Below, piece by piece: positions 8,880-16,578 of a DNA stretch of 64,000 nt. This DNA is from RH-AL1 sp964235705 (GTDB lineage: Bacteria; Pseudomonadota; Alphaproteobacteria; Rhizobiales; Beijerinckiaceae): positions 1-64,000 of the forward strand of contig CAXSDP010000015.1 in NCBI GenBank assembly GCA_964235705.1. Reading direction: 5' to 3'. Each line of letters starts with the position of its first letter. Position 1 is the first letter of the stretch. The translations under genes were made by a program, and so were the position numbers. A model generated the notes under the pieces. It had not been told where the DNA came from and made no database searches. It was given only the letters and a program-made list of their open reading frames with translations.

Positions 8880-9731
8880 ATGCCCCCCGCCGCAGTCCTT
8901 CATCGCCGCACCGTCGTCCTGGGTGCGGGCGCGGCGGCGCTCGCCGGCACGCTCAAGCCCGCCGCCGCCATCGCGCCCACCACGCCCGACGACATCAGGA
9001 AGGCCGGTGTCCTGCGCGTCGGCTGCGAGGCGGTGCTGCCACCGTTCACCTTCCGCCAAGGCGGTGCGATCGTCGGTTACGACGTCGACGTGGCCGGGCT
9101 CGTCTGCGGGCCGCTCGGCGTCAAGCCGGCCATGGTGGACACCGCCTGGGCCGGCGTCATCCCCGCGCTCTACGCCGGCCGCTTCGACATCATCATGAGC
9201 CAGATGACCTACACCAAGGAGCGGGTGGAGAAGGTCGGCTTCGCGATCCCCTACGTTGACGCCAGCCTGGCGATGCTGGTGCGGGCGGGCGACGCCGGCA
9301 CGATCAAGTCGCTCGACGACCTCAAGGGCCGCGCGATCGGCGTGGAACTCGGCTCGCCCGGCGCCATCGTGCAGAAGCAGCAGGACGACCAGTGGCGCGC
9401 CGCCGGGGCCAAGGGCTTCTCGGCGGTGCGCGTCTACGACGACTACCCCGCCGCCTATCTCGCTTTGGGCCAGGGCTCGGTCGACGGCGTGCTCAACGCC
9501 CTGCCGGCGCTCAGCTACCTCCTGAAGGACACGCACGGCCGGTTCGGCATCGTGCGGGGCATCGGCGCGCCCCGCTGGGCCGGCATCGCCACCCGCAAGG
9601 AGAACACGGCGCTGGTCGCCTACCTCGACGACCGGATGCGCGCGTTGGAGGCGAGCGGCGAACTCGCCGCGCTCCAGGAGAAGTGGTTCGGCGCGAGGAT
9701 GGACCTGCCCGGCGCCGTGCCGGCGCTGTGA
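8880..9731 (+). CDS. amino-acid-type ABC transporter substrate-binding protein
   Basis: Periplasmic solute receptor of 283 residues, SBP_bac_3 family. An N-terminal RR followed by a hydrophobic Ala-rich stretch is a signal peptide, possibly Tat-type (HRRTVVLGAGAAALAG). The mature start has RKAGVLRVGC, then GYDVDVAG and a GRFDIIMSQM strand, as in polar amino-acid binders. GAGG precedes the ATG at 8880. It is followed 21 bases later by its permease and then its ATPase, forming a compact three-gene importer. Confidence 0.92.
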   Translation: MPPAAVLHRRTVVLGAGAAALAGTLKPAAAIAPTTPDDIRKAGVLRVGCEAVLPPFTFRQGGAIVGYDVDVAGLVCGPLGVKPAMVDTAWAGVIPALYAGRFDIIMSQMTYTKERVEKVGFAIPYVDASLAMLVRAGDAGTIKSLDDLKGRAIGVELGSPGAIVQKQQDDQWRAAGAKGFSAVRVYDDYPAAYLALGQGSVDGVLNALPALSYLLKDTHGRFGIVRGIGAPRWAGIATRKENTALVAYLDDRMRALEASGELAALQEKWFGARMDLPGAVPAL

Positions 9732-9752
9732 CGCGGCCCCGGGCGTAGGCCG

Positions 9753-10406
9753 GTGGGGATCGACTGGCCGGTGGTCGTCATGGCCGTGCCCCTGCTGGCG
9801 CAGGGCGCGCTGACGACGTTGCAGATCTCGCTCAGCGCGATCGTGCTCGGCACGGCGGGCGGCGTGGCGCTCGGCCTGATGGCGCTGGGCGGCTGGTGGC
9901 CGGCGCGCTGGTTCGCCCGCGCCGCCGTGGACTTCATCCGGGGCACGCCCCTGCTGATCCAGATCTTCCTCGTCTTCTTCGCGCTGCCGGTCGTCGGCCT
10001 GCGGCTCGGCGAAACGTGGTCGGGCATCGCCGCCCTGTCCATCAACTGCGCCGGCTACGTCGCCGAGATCGTGCGCGGCACGGTCGGCTCGGTCGAGCGC
10101 GGCCAGGCGGAGGCGGCGCAGTCGATCGGCATGACGCGGGGCCAAGTCCTCGTCTTCATCCTCCTGCCGCAGGCGCTGCGCCCGATGGTGCCGCCCTTGA
10201 CCAACGAGCTCATCAGCCTCGTCAAGAACTCGTCGCTGCTGTCGGTCATCGCCGTCTACGAGCTGACGCGGGCGGGCCAAGCGATCATCACGACCACCTT
10301 CGACCCCTTCGAGATCTACGCGCTGCTCGCGCTGTACTATTACGCCATCGTGTCCGTGCTCGCCTACGCGTCGCGGGCGATCGAGCGCCGGCTGCCGGTG
10401 TGGTGA
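9753..10406 (+). CDS. polar amino acid ABC transporter permease
   Basis: Inner-membrane permease of 217 residues, HisMQ family. It has DFIRGTPLLIQ near the N-terminal third and the ATPase-docking EAA loop EAAQSIGMTRGQ...LLPQALRPMVPP. The GTG start at 9753 follows the substrate-binding gene closely. Its stop overlaps the next start (TGATG). A single permease gene probably makes a homodimer. Confidence 0.92.
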   Translation: MGIDWPVVVMAVPLLAQGALTTLQISLSAIVLGTAGGVALGLMALGGWWPARWFARAAVDFIRGTPLLIQIFLVFFALPVVGLRLGETWSGIAALSINCAGYVAEIVRGTVGSVERGQAEAAQSIGMTRGQVLVFILLPQALRPMVPPLTNELISLVKNSSLLSVIAVYELTRAGQAIITTTFDPFEIYALLALYYYAIVSVLAYASRAIERRLPVW

Positions 10407-11245
10407 TGGAGCCCGTCGCAGCGAACACCGTGAAGCCCCTGCTGGAGGTCCGCGACCTCCGCAAAAACTTCGGCGCGAAGGAGATCGTCCGGGGCGTGTC
10501 CTTCGACCTCGCCGAGCGCGAGGTGCTGGCGATGATCGGCCCGTCCGGCTCGGGCAAGACGACGGTGCTGCGCTGCCTGAACTTCATCGAGGCGCCGAGC
10601 GGCGGCACGGTCAGCCTCGCCGGGGAGCGGATGGCGTTCGACGCCGGCGGCCGCGCGCTGCCGGAGAAGGCGCTGGCGCGGCAGCGGCGCCGCTTCGGCT
10701 TCGTGTTCCAACGCTTCAACCTGTTCTCCCACCTCAGCGCGCTCGACAACGTGGCGATCGGCCCGCGCCGCGTGCTGGGCCTGTCGGCGCGGGACGCGCG
10801 CGAGCGGGCGGCGGCGGACCTGGAGCGGGTGTTCCTCGGCGCGCACGGCGACAAGCGCCCTTCGCAGCTGTCGGGCGGCCAGCAGCAGCGCGTCGCCATC
10901 GCCCGCGCGCTGGCGATGCGCCCGGCGCTCATGCTGTTCGACGAGCCGACCTCGGCGCTCGATCCCGAACTCGTCAACGAGGTGCTCGACGTGATGCGCC
11001 GCCTCGCCCGCGAGGGCATGACGATGATCGTCGTCACCCACGAGATGGCCTTCGCCCGGCAGGTCGCCGACCGCGTGATGGTGCTGAAGGACGGCGCCAT
11101 CCTCGAGCAGGGCGCGCCCGGCCAGGTGTTGGGGGCGCCGCGCGAATCCGAAACCCGGCGGTTCCTCGGCCATGTCCTCGATCGGCAACCGGTCGATGTC
11201 GGCCACGGCCGACATCGCGGGACGAGCGACCTCGGCGAACCCTGA
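10406..11245 (+). CDS. polar amino acid ABC transporter ATPase
   Basis: Cytoplasmic ATP-binding subunit of 279 residues. Walker A GPSGSGKTT, Q-loop VFQRFNLFSH, signature LSGGQQQR, Walker B LMLFDEPTS, and H-loop VVTHEM are all intact. The body matches GlnQ/HisP proteins, but the C-terminal ~25 residues (after FLGHVLD) are an unrelated tail. That tail runs into a repeat-rich intergenic segment, so the end of the gene may have been extended by repeat DNA. The stop at 11243-11245 lies inside the first repeat unit. Confidence 0.92.
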   Translation: MEPVAANTVKPLLEVRDLRKNFGAKEIVRGVSFDLAEREVLAMIGPSGSGKTTVLRCLNFIEAPSGGTVSLAGERMAFDAGGRALPEKALARQRRRFGFVFQRFNLFSHLSALDNVAIGPRRVLGLSARDARERAAADLERVFLGAHGDKRPSQLSGGQQQRVAIARALAMRPALMLFDEPTSALDPELVNEVLDVMRRLAREGMTMIVVTHEMAFARQVADRVMVLKDGAILEQGAPGQVLGAPRESETRRFLGHVLDRQPVDVGHGRHRGTSDLGEP

Positions 11246-11345
11246 CACCGGGCTGTGCCCCTGTCGCCGAACGCTGACACCAGGGTGGGACCATGTCGGC
11301 GAACCGCGACCCTGGGGTGTGACCATGTCGGGGTTCGCTGACCCC
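11231..11345. repeat. imperfect ~32-35-bp tandem repeat overlapping a gene end
   Basis: Four diverged units begin at 11231, 11261, 11296 and 11328. They share 'tcggcgaac..tgacac..gggtg.gacc(atg)'. The first unit contains the ABC ATPase stop codon. No associated cas genes or transposase are present. Confidence 0.65.
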
Positions 11346-11651
11346 GATCGCGATGTACGACGCGTCACCGGCGCAGCGCGAGGGTCCTGGCGCCGACGCA
11401 CGAAGGATCGCCCCGCCGGGCACGGAACGCAAGCCCGCCCGCCCGAGCGCTTTCGCGCGTTCGCACCGCCAACACGGCGAGGGCGTGTGCGATCGCCCCG
11501 CCCGCCGGTCGGCGACGGGCGGCGACACTCGGCGACACTCGGCGACACCTAGCAACACGGGTCGGGCCGGCGGGACCCGTCGATGTAAGATGGCCGTCCC
11601 CTTCGTCATTCCGGCCGCGCCGCCCCGGGACGGCGCGGGGGAGCGCCCACG
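11246..11651. other. repeat-rich intergenic region
   Basis: Between convergent genes. It holds the 32-35-bp units above, a 10-bp tandem repeat (ggcgacactc, about three copies, 11521-11550) and a copy of 'cttcgtcattccgg' near 11603. No convincing coding sequence. Confidence 0.6.
11521..11550. repeat. 10-bp tandem repeat, about 3 copies
   Basis: ggcgacactc at 11521 and 11531, then ggcgacacct at 11541. A simple slippage-type repeat. Confidence 0.85.
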
Positions 11652-12413
11652 CTAAGTCTCGTGCGAGATCCAGGCGGCGAGCGCCGGCGGCAGCCCGCTC
11701 GTCGGCTTCGGCGCGGGCCGCCGGTAGGTGCCGACGGTGGCCTTGCGCGGGCGCAGCGCCACGATCGCCTCCGCCTGCTTGACCGCCGCCGCCACGCAAT
11801 CGATCACCGGCACCGGGATGCGGTGGGCCACGCGGCCCGCCAAACCGGCCAGCGGCGTGCCGGCGAGGAGGATCACGTCCGACCCGTCCTTCTCGATCGC
11901 CCGCAGCGCGAGGTCGACGAGCAGGTCCTCCTTCTCGGTCTGCACGTCGCCGATGGCGGTGAAGCCGCCCTCCAGCGCGTGGATGCCGGCGCAGCGCCCG
12001 TCCAGCCCGTGGAAGGCCACGCATTCGCGGTACCAGGGGGTGAGCTGCGTCGCGAAGGTGACGATGGAGAAGGCGCGGCCCAACATGCAGGCGGTCAGCA
12101 TCGCGGCTTCCGCCAGCCCGATCACCGGGATCGGGAACAGCTCGCGCGCGCCCCCCAGGCCGGGATCGCCGAAGGCGGCGATCACCACCGCGTCGTAGCC
12201 GGCGTGGCTGGTGTCCGCGCACACGTCGGCCAGCACCTCCAGCACCACCGCGCCGCTCAGCGTCGCCTCGGCGCGGGTGGCGACGTAGGGCACGCCGCGC
12301 GGCGCGGTGAGGGACGTGACGAGCGTCCCCGGCCCCGCCGCCGCCCGCGCGACGGCGTCGATGAGGGCGGTGACGCTCTCGGAGGTGTTGGGGTTGAGCA
12401 GCAGCAGACGCAT
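11652..12413 (-). CDS. hydantoin/Asp-Glu racemase-family protein lacking both usual cysteines
   Basis: A 253-residue protein that begins LLLLNPNTSESVT, the hallmark of the hydantoin racemase family. GGAGG precedes the ATG. In active racemases the two catalytic cysteines sit in ACFGDPGL and LGCAGMA-type loops; here these read AAFGDPGL and LAGTPLAGL, so neither Cys is present. A Cys occurs later in VIDCVAAAV but not at the catalytic position. A two-base racemisation is therefore unlikely, and another reaction of the superfamily, or binding only, is possible. It is divergent from the amidohydrolase at 12498, with an 84-base gap, and may share its regulation. Confidence 0.85.
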   Translation of the reverse strand: MRLLLLNPNTSESVTALIDAVARAAAGPGTLVTSLTAPRGVPYVATRAEATLSGAVVLEVLADVCADTSHAGYDAVVIAAFGDPGLGGARELFPIPVIGLAEAAMLTACMLGRAFSIVTFATQLTPWYRECVAFHGLDGRCAGIHALEGGFTAIGDVQTEKEDLLVDLALRAIEKDGSDVILLAGTPLAGLAGRVAHRIPVPVIDCVAAAVKQAEAIVALRPRKATVGTYRRPAPKPTSGLPPALAAWISHET

Positions 12414-12497
12414 GGGGGCCTCCGTTCACGGGAACCTGTATAGGACGTGCGTCGACGGCGGGGGAATGGCCTCCGCCACGCCCCCGCACGGACCCCG

Positions 12498-13826
12498 ATG
12501 ATCGACCTCCTCATCCACGACGCCACGATCCTGACCGGCGACCCCGCCCGGCCGCGCGTCGACGGCGGGTCCATCCACGTCAAGGGCGACCGCATCGCCG
12601 CGATCGGCGCCGGCGAGCCGCCGGCCGCCACGGGCGCCACCCGCATCGACGCGCGCGGGAAGGTGGTCATCGCCGGGCTGGTCAACATCCACACCCACGC
12701 GATCCTGACGATGGTGCGGGGCGTCGCCGAGGACATGGGGTTCGCCCCCGCCTACACGCCGGGCGTGCCGCACGGCCACGAGGTCACGGAGGGGGAGGCG
12801 GTCGCCCTGGCCAGGCTCGGCGCGCTGGAAGCCCTGCTGTTCGGCTCGACGCTGATCAACGACACCTACGTCCACCAGCACCTGACCATGCCGGCGATGG
12901 GCGCGCTCGGCCTGCGGGTGTGGGGGAGCGGGCGCATCCACGACGTCGACTTCGGCACGGTCCACCTCGGCCGGTGGGAGCACCGCGCCGCGATCGGTGA
13001 CGACACGCTGGGCCAAGCGATCGACCTGCACGCGCGGTGCCACGGCGCGCTCGACGGGCGCCTCGGCGTGCAGCTCGCCGCCCACGCGCCCGACACCTGT
13101 TCGCGCGGCCTCCTCGTGCGGATCCGCGAGGCGCGCGACCGGCTCGGCCTGCGCGTGCAGTCGCACCTGTCGCAGAGCCGCATCGAGGTCGCGCGCGTGC
13201 GCGAGCGCGATCGCATGACCCCTCCGCAACTCTACGACGACGTCGGCCTGCTCGACGAGCGGCTGCTGGCGGCGCACTGCATCCACGTGGATGATGACGA
13301 CATCGCCCGCATCGGCGGCGCCGGCGTCCACGTCGCCCACATCGCCAAGGGCAACCAGACCGGCGGCACGATCGCGCCCACCGCCGCGCTGCGCCGGCAC
13401 GGGGCGCGGCTGGCGCTCGGCACGGACAACATGCACGCCGACATGGTGGAGGTGATGCGCTGGGCGCTGTGCTCCGGGCGCGTGCGGGAGGGCGGGGTCA
13501 CCGACGAGTGGCAGCCCTCGACCGTGTTCGCCATGGCGACGATGGGCGGCGCGCGCGCGATGGGGCTGGCCGACGAGATCGGCTCGCTGGAGGTGGGCAA
13601 GAAGGCCGACCTGGTGATCCTGGACTTCCGCCGGCCGCACCTCGTGCCGGTGATCGACCCGCTCGGCACGCTCGTCCACACCGCGCAGGGGCGCGACGTC
13701 GATTGCGTGATCGTCGACGGCCGCGTGGTGGTGCGGGACGGCCGGGCCTTGTTCGCCGACGAGCACGCCATCATGCGCGACGCGCAGCGCGCGGCGGAGG
13801 CGCTGTGGGCGCGGGCGCGGGGTTGA
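12498..13826 (+). CDS. ATZ/TRZ-type amidohydrolase, E-to-Q at deaminase position
   Basis: Metal-dependent hydrolase of 442 residues. Ligand motifs: VNIHTHAI (HxH), QSHLSQS, AAHCIHVD and GTDNMHAD; the C-terminal beta-domain includes GSLEVGKKADLVILD, typical of the group. In deaminases the third motif is usually HxxE; here it is HLSQ, so the acid is replaced by Gln. The ATG at 12498 follows CACGGACCCCG with only a weak ribosome site. Runs divergently from the racemase-family gene. Substrate unknown; the pair resembles ureide or hydantoin catabolism by context only. Confidence 0.87.
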   Translation: MIDLLIHDATILTGDPARPRVDGGSIHVKGDRIAAIGAGEPPAATGATRIDARGKVVIAGLVNIHTHAILTMVRGVAEDMGFAPAYTPGVPHGHEVTEGEAVALARLGALEALLFGSTLINDTYVHQHLTMPAMGALGLRVWGSGRIHDVDFGTVHLGRWEHRAAIGDDTLGQAIDLHARCHGALDGRLGVQLAAHAPDTCSRGLLVRIREARDRLGLRVQSHLSQSRIEVARVRERDRMTPPQLYDDVGLLDERLLAAHCIHVDDDDIARIGGAGVHVAHIAKGNQTGGTIAPTAALRRHGARLALGTDNMHADMVEVMRWALCSGRVREGGVTDEWQPSTVFAMATMGGARAMGLADEIGSLEVGKKADLVILDFRRPHLVPVIDPLGTLVHTAQGRDVDCVIVDGRVVVRDGRALFADEHAIMRDAQRAAEALWARARG

Positions 13827-13899
13827 GGCGCCCTCGCGGGTGTCCCGGCCCACGCGACCTGGATGGACGGGACGGTGCGGAACGCGAAGGGGGTGGACG

Positions 13900-14871
13900 T
13901 CACCGCCCCTCCACCTCGTCCACCTCGCGCTTGTGGCGGGCCAGCGCCATCAGCCGCCGGTCGCGCCACGCGACGCGGGACGCGAGGCCGTCCGCCGGCA
14001 GGACGGCGCGGCGCTGCGCCTCGACCTTGTCGATCAGCGCGGCGTCCCAGGTGCGATGGACGGGCGTGGAGGCGGCGACGCCCTGGTACAGGCCGCCGAG
14101 CCGCCGGGCGTAGTCGGCGACGCCGCCGGGCGCGTTGAGGTCGATCGTCTCGAACGGCCCCATGAAGGCCCAGCGCAGGCCGAGCCCCTGCGAGATGGCC
14201 AAATCGACGTCCTCCACCGTGGCGAGGTCCTGCTCGACGAGGCGCCAGGCCTCCATCAGCAGCACGCCCTGGAGGCGGTTGAGGATGAAGCCCTCCACCT
14301 CGCGCGTCATGGTCACCGGCGCCTGTCCGACCCGCTCCATCAGGTCGCGCACGCGCGCCACGGTCTCCGGTGCCGTCCAGGGCGCCGGCACCAGCTCGAC
14401 GATGGGGGCGAGGTAGGGCGGGTTGACCGGGTGCGCGAGCAGGCAACGCGCCCGGCAGGCGACGTGGGCGGTGTAGAGCGAGACGCCAAGCCCCGAGGAC
14501 GAGCTGCCGACGATGGTGTCCGGCCCGACGAGCGCGTCGATGGCGCTCATCAGCGTGGTCTTCACGTCGACGCGCTCGAACGCGCTTTCCTGGACGTAGG
14601 CCGCGCCGTCCAGCGCCTCCGCGAGGCTGCCGGCCACGCTCACGCGCGCCGCGACCGCCGCCGGCGCCTCGGCGATCAGCCCGGCCGCCGCCAGGTCGAT
14701 CAGCCGCTCGCCGATGAGCGCGCGCGCCCGCTCGGCCGCGCCGGGCGCCGTGTCGTACAAGGCCACGGGGAGGCCGGCGCGGGCGAAGACGATCGCCCAG
14801 CCGCCCCCCACCAGCCCCGTCCCCACGATGGCGACCTTGCCCTCGATGGCGGAGGAGGGCACGGCGCTCAT
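13900..14871 (-). CDS. 3-hydroxyacyl-CoA dehydrogenase family enzyme (lambda-crystallin / carnitine-dehydrogenase type)
   Basis: NAD-dependent dehydrogenase of 323 residues. The N-terminal Rossmann motif is VGTGLVGGGWA with an acidic residue at the end of the second strand (LYD), so NAD is preferred. SSSSGLG, HPVNPP and the FILNRLQ helix place it with L-gulonate 3-dehydrogenase / lambda-crystallin-like members that oxidise free hydroxy acids rather than CoA esters; that subfamily call is an inference. Its ATG overlaps the stop of the small upstream gene (ATGA), so the two are co-translated. Confidence 0.88.
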   Translation of the reverse strand: MSAVPSSAIEGKVAIVGTGLVGGGWAIVFARAGLPVALYDTAPGAAERARALIGERLIDLAAAGLIAEAPAAVAARVSVAGSLAEALDGAAYVQESAFERVDVKTTLMSAIDALVGPDTIVGSSSSGLGVSLYTAHVACRARCLLAHPVNPPYLAPIVELVPAPWTAPETVARVRDLMERVGQAPVTMTREVEGFILNRLQGVLLMEAWRLVEQDLATVEDVDLAISQGLGLRWAFMGPFETIDLNAPGGVADYARRLGGLYQGVAASTPVHRTWDAALIDKVEAQRRAVLPADGLASRVAWRDRRLMALARHKREVDEVEGR

Positions 14872-15071
14872 TCGACGATGTCGCCGTAGGGCACGTTGCC
14901 GCCGCCGTAGCGGCGGTCGCCGATCGCCTCGCGCTGGTGCCGGGCGAAGGTGCGGACCCGCGTCCGCGCGAAGGTGGTGTCGGCGAGCATGCCGTCCACG
15001 GTTTTCCGCACGCGCTCGTCGGCGGCGATCCCCTCGGCCTCGTCCCGCCCGCGCTTCAGCCGATGTTCCAT
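14868..15071 (-). CDS. 67-residue protein, possible remnant of a histidinol-dehydrogenase-like enzyme
   Basis: Short basic protein with an excellent ribosome site (GGAGGGGATCGA before ATG) and a four-base overlap with the dehydrogenase downstream, so it is probably translated. The first ~30 residues (LKRG...VRKTVDGMLAD) resemble the N-terminus of histidinol/sulfopropanediol dehydrogenases, and VRTFARHQREAIGD resembles a segment found ~50 residues later in those proteins. This would fit an internal deletion that left a leader in front of the dehydrogenase gene. The resemblance is weak and recalled from memory; it may be an unrelated small protein. Confidence 0.5.
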   Translation of the reverse strand: MEHRLKRGRDEAEGIAADERVRKTVDGMLADTTFARTRVRTFARHQREAIGDRRYGGGNVPYGDIVE

Positions 15072-15258
15072 TCGATCCCCTCCCGCGCGATCCGCCGCCG
15101 CGAGGCGATCGCGAAGCTAGGCCCGCCGCGTGCGAGCGCAACCATCCGTTCGTTGGGCCTCCCATCAAGTCGCCGCGGACCTCGACGGAGCCGGGTGGGG
15201 CGGGGATGGCGTCGGCCTTGCTTGGCGGGGTGCGTGTCGGCGTTGAGGGCGAACCACC

Positions 15259-16494
15259 ATGAGCTCGAACCTTCCCCTATCCCCTGACCGGCTGTGGGAC
15301 AGCCTGATGGCCATGGCGGCCATCGGGGCGACGGCGAAAGGGGGGTGCGACCGGCAAACCCTCACCGACGGCGACGGCGAGGCCCGCCACCTGCTCGTCC
15401 GCTGGGCGGAAGCCGTGGGCCTCACGGTCGCGGTGGACCGGGTCGGGACCATGCGGCTGCACCGGCCGGGCCGCGATCCCCACCGCCCGGCGGTCGCGAT
15501 CGGCAGCCACCTCGACACGCAGCCGAGCGGCGGCAAGTTCGACGGGCCGCTCGGCGTGCTCGCCGGCCTGGAGATCATGCGTGCCCTCCACGAGGCCGGC
15601 GCCGAGACCGAGGCGCCGCTGGTGCTCCTGAACTGGACCAACGAGGAGGGCGCGCGCTTCACCCCGCCGATGGCCGGCAGCGCCGTCGCCACGGGTCTGC
15701 TCGGGGAAGACGAGCTGATGGCGACGCGCGACGCGGGCGGGCTCGCCTTCGGGGCGGAACTGCGCCGCATCGGCTGGCAGGGCGCGGCCGACCCGCGCGA
15801 CCTCCAGGACCTCGCCGCCTATTTCGAGCTGCACATCGAGCAGGGGTCGATCCTCGAGGTTGAGGGCGCGGAGCTGGGCATCGTCACCCACGCCGCCGCG
15901 CAAACCTGGTTCGAGGTCACGGTGACCGGCGCGGAGGCGCACGGCGGCAGCGCCATGGACGGGCGGCGCGACGCGCTCGTCGCGGCGGCGGCGCTGATCG
16001 CCGCCGTGGAGCGCATCGCGCGCGAGGCGGGGGAGCGCGGCACGGTCGGGCGCCTCACCGTCTCGCCCGACAGCCGCAACGTCGTGCCGGGCCGCGCCTG
16101 GCTGACCGCCGAGTTCCGCGCCGGCGACGCCCCGGCGCTGGAGCGGATGGAGGACGCGTTGCGCGCCGCCGCCCGCGCGCTCGCCGCCGCCCGTGGCGTC
16201 GACATCGCCCTCGAAGCGATCTTCCACGTGCCCGTGACCCCGTTCGACCCCGTCCTCGTCGAACGCCTGCGCGCCGCGACCCGCGCGCGGGGCCGGCGCG
16301 CGCGCGACATGCCGACGATCATCGGCCACGACGCGGTCAACATGGCGCGGCGCGTCCCTTCCGCCCTGCTGTTCGTGCCGTGCGTGGGCGGCGTCAGCCA
16401 CAACGAGGCCGAGGCGATCACGCGCGACTGGGCGGCGGCCGGTCTCCAGGTCCTCGCCGACGCCGTGCTCGAAACCGCCGGGCTCGTCAGGTGA
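15259..16494 (+). CDS. M20 amidase, N-carbamoyl-L-amino-acid hydrolase / allantoate amidohydrolase type
   Basis: Cytoplasmic binuclear metallohydrolase of 411 residues. Ligands are visible in order: GSHLDTQPSGGKFDG (His and bridging Asp), NWTNEEGARF (Glu pair), FELHIEQG (His) and GGVSHNEAE (His). GAEAHGGSAMDGRRD is the dimerisation/substrate-binding lid typical of HyuC/AllC/beta-ureidopropionase-like enzymes. It would hydrolyse an N-carbamoyl or ureido amide. Starts at ATG 15259 with GAGGG upstream. Context with amidohydrolases and a hydantoin-racemase-like protein supports a ureide/hydantoin theme. Confidence 0.92.
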   Translation: MSSNLPLSPDRLWDSLMAMAAIGATAKGGCDRQTLTDGDGEARHLLVRWAEAVGLTVAVDRVGTMRLHRPGRDPHRPAVAIGSHLDTQPSGGKFDGPLGVLAGLEIMRALHEAGAETEAPLVLLNWTNEEGARFTPPMAGSAVATGLLGEDELMATRDAGGLAFGAELRRIGWQGAADPRDLQDLAAYFELHIEQGSILEVEGAELGIVTHAAAQTWFEVTVTGAEAHGGSAMDGRRDALVAAAALIAAVERIAREAGERGTVGRLTVSPDSRNVVPGRAWLTAEFRAGDAPALERMEDALRAAARALAAARGVDIALEAIFHVPVTPFDPVLVERLRAATRARGRRARDMPTIIGHDAVNMARRVPSALLFVPCVGGVSHNEAEAITRDWAAAGLQVLADAVLETAGLVR

Positions 16495-16578
16495 CGGTCC
16501 CCTCCGGCGGGTCGAACCCCGCGCGGTGCCGGAACGGCGTCATGGTAGCGGACCGCGCGAAAGATCCGGTCGAGCCGT

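Noticed and set aside
11231..11345. CRISPR array
   Set aside because: Units are contiguous, diverged and lack unique spacers; no cas genes.
11652..13826. Complete hydantoinase operon
   Set aside because: No recognisable D-hydantoinase or HyuA/HyuB gene; the racemase-like protein lacks catalytic cysteines and the amidohydrolase is of the ATZ/TRZ type.
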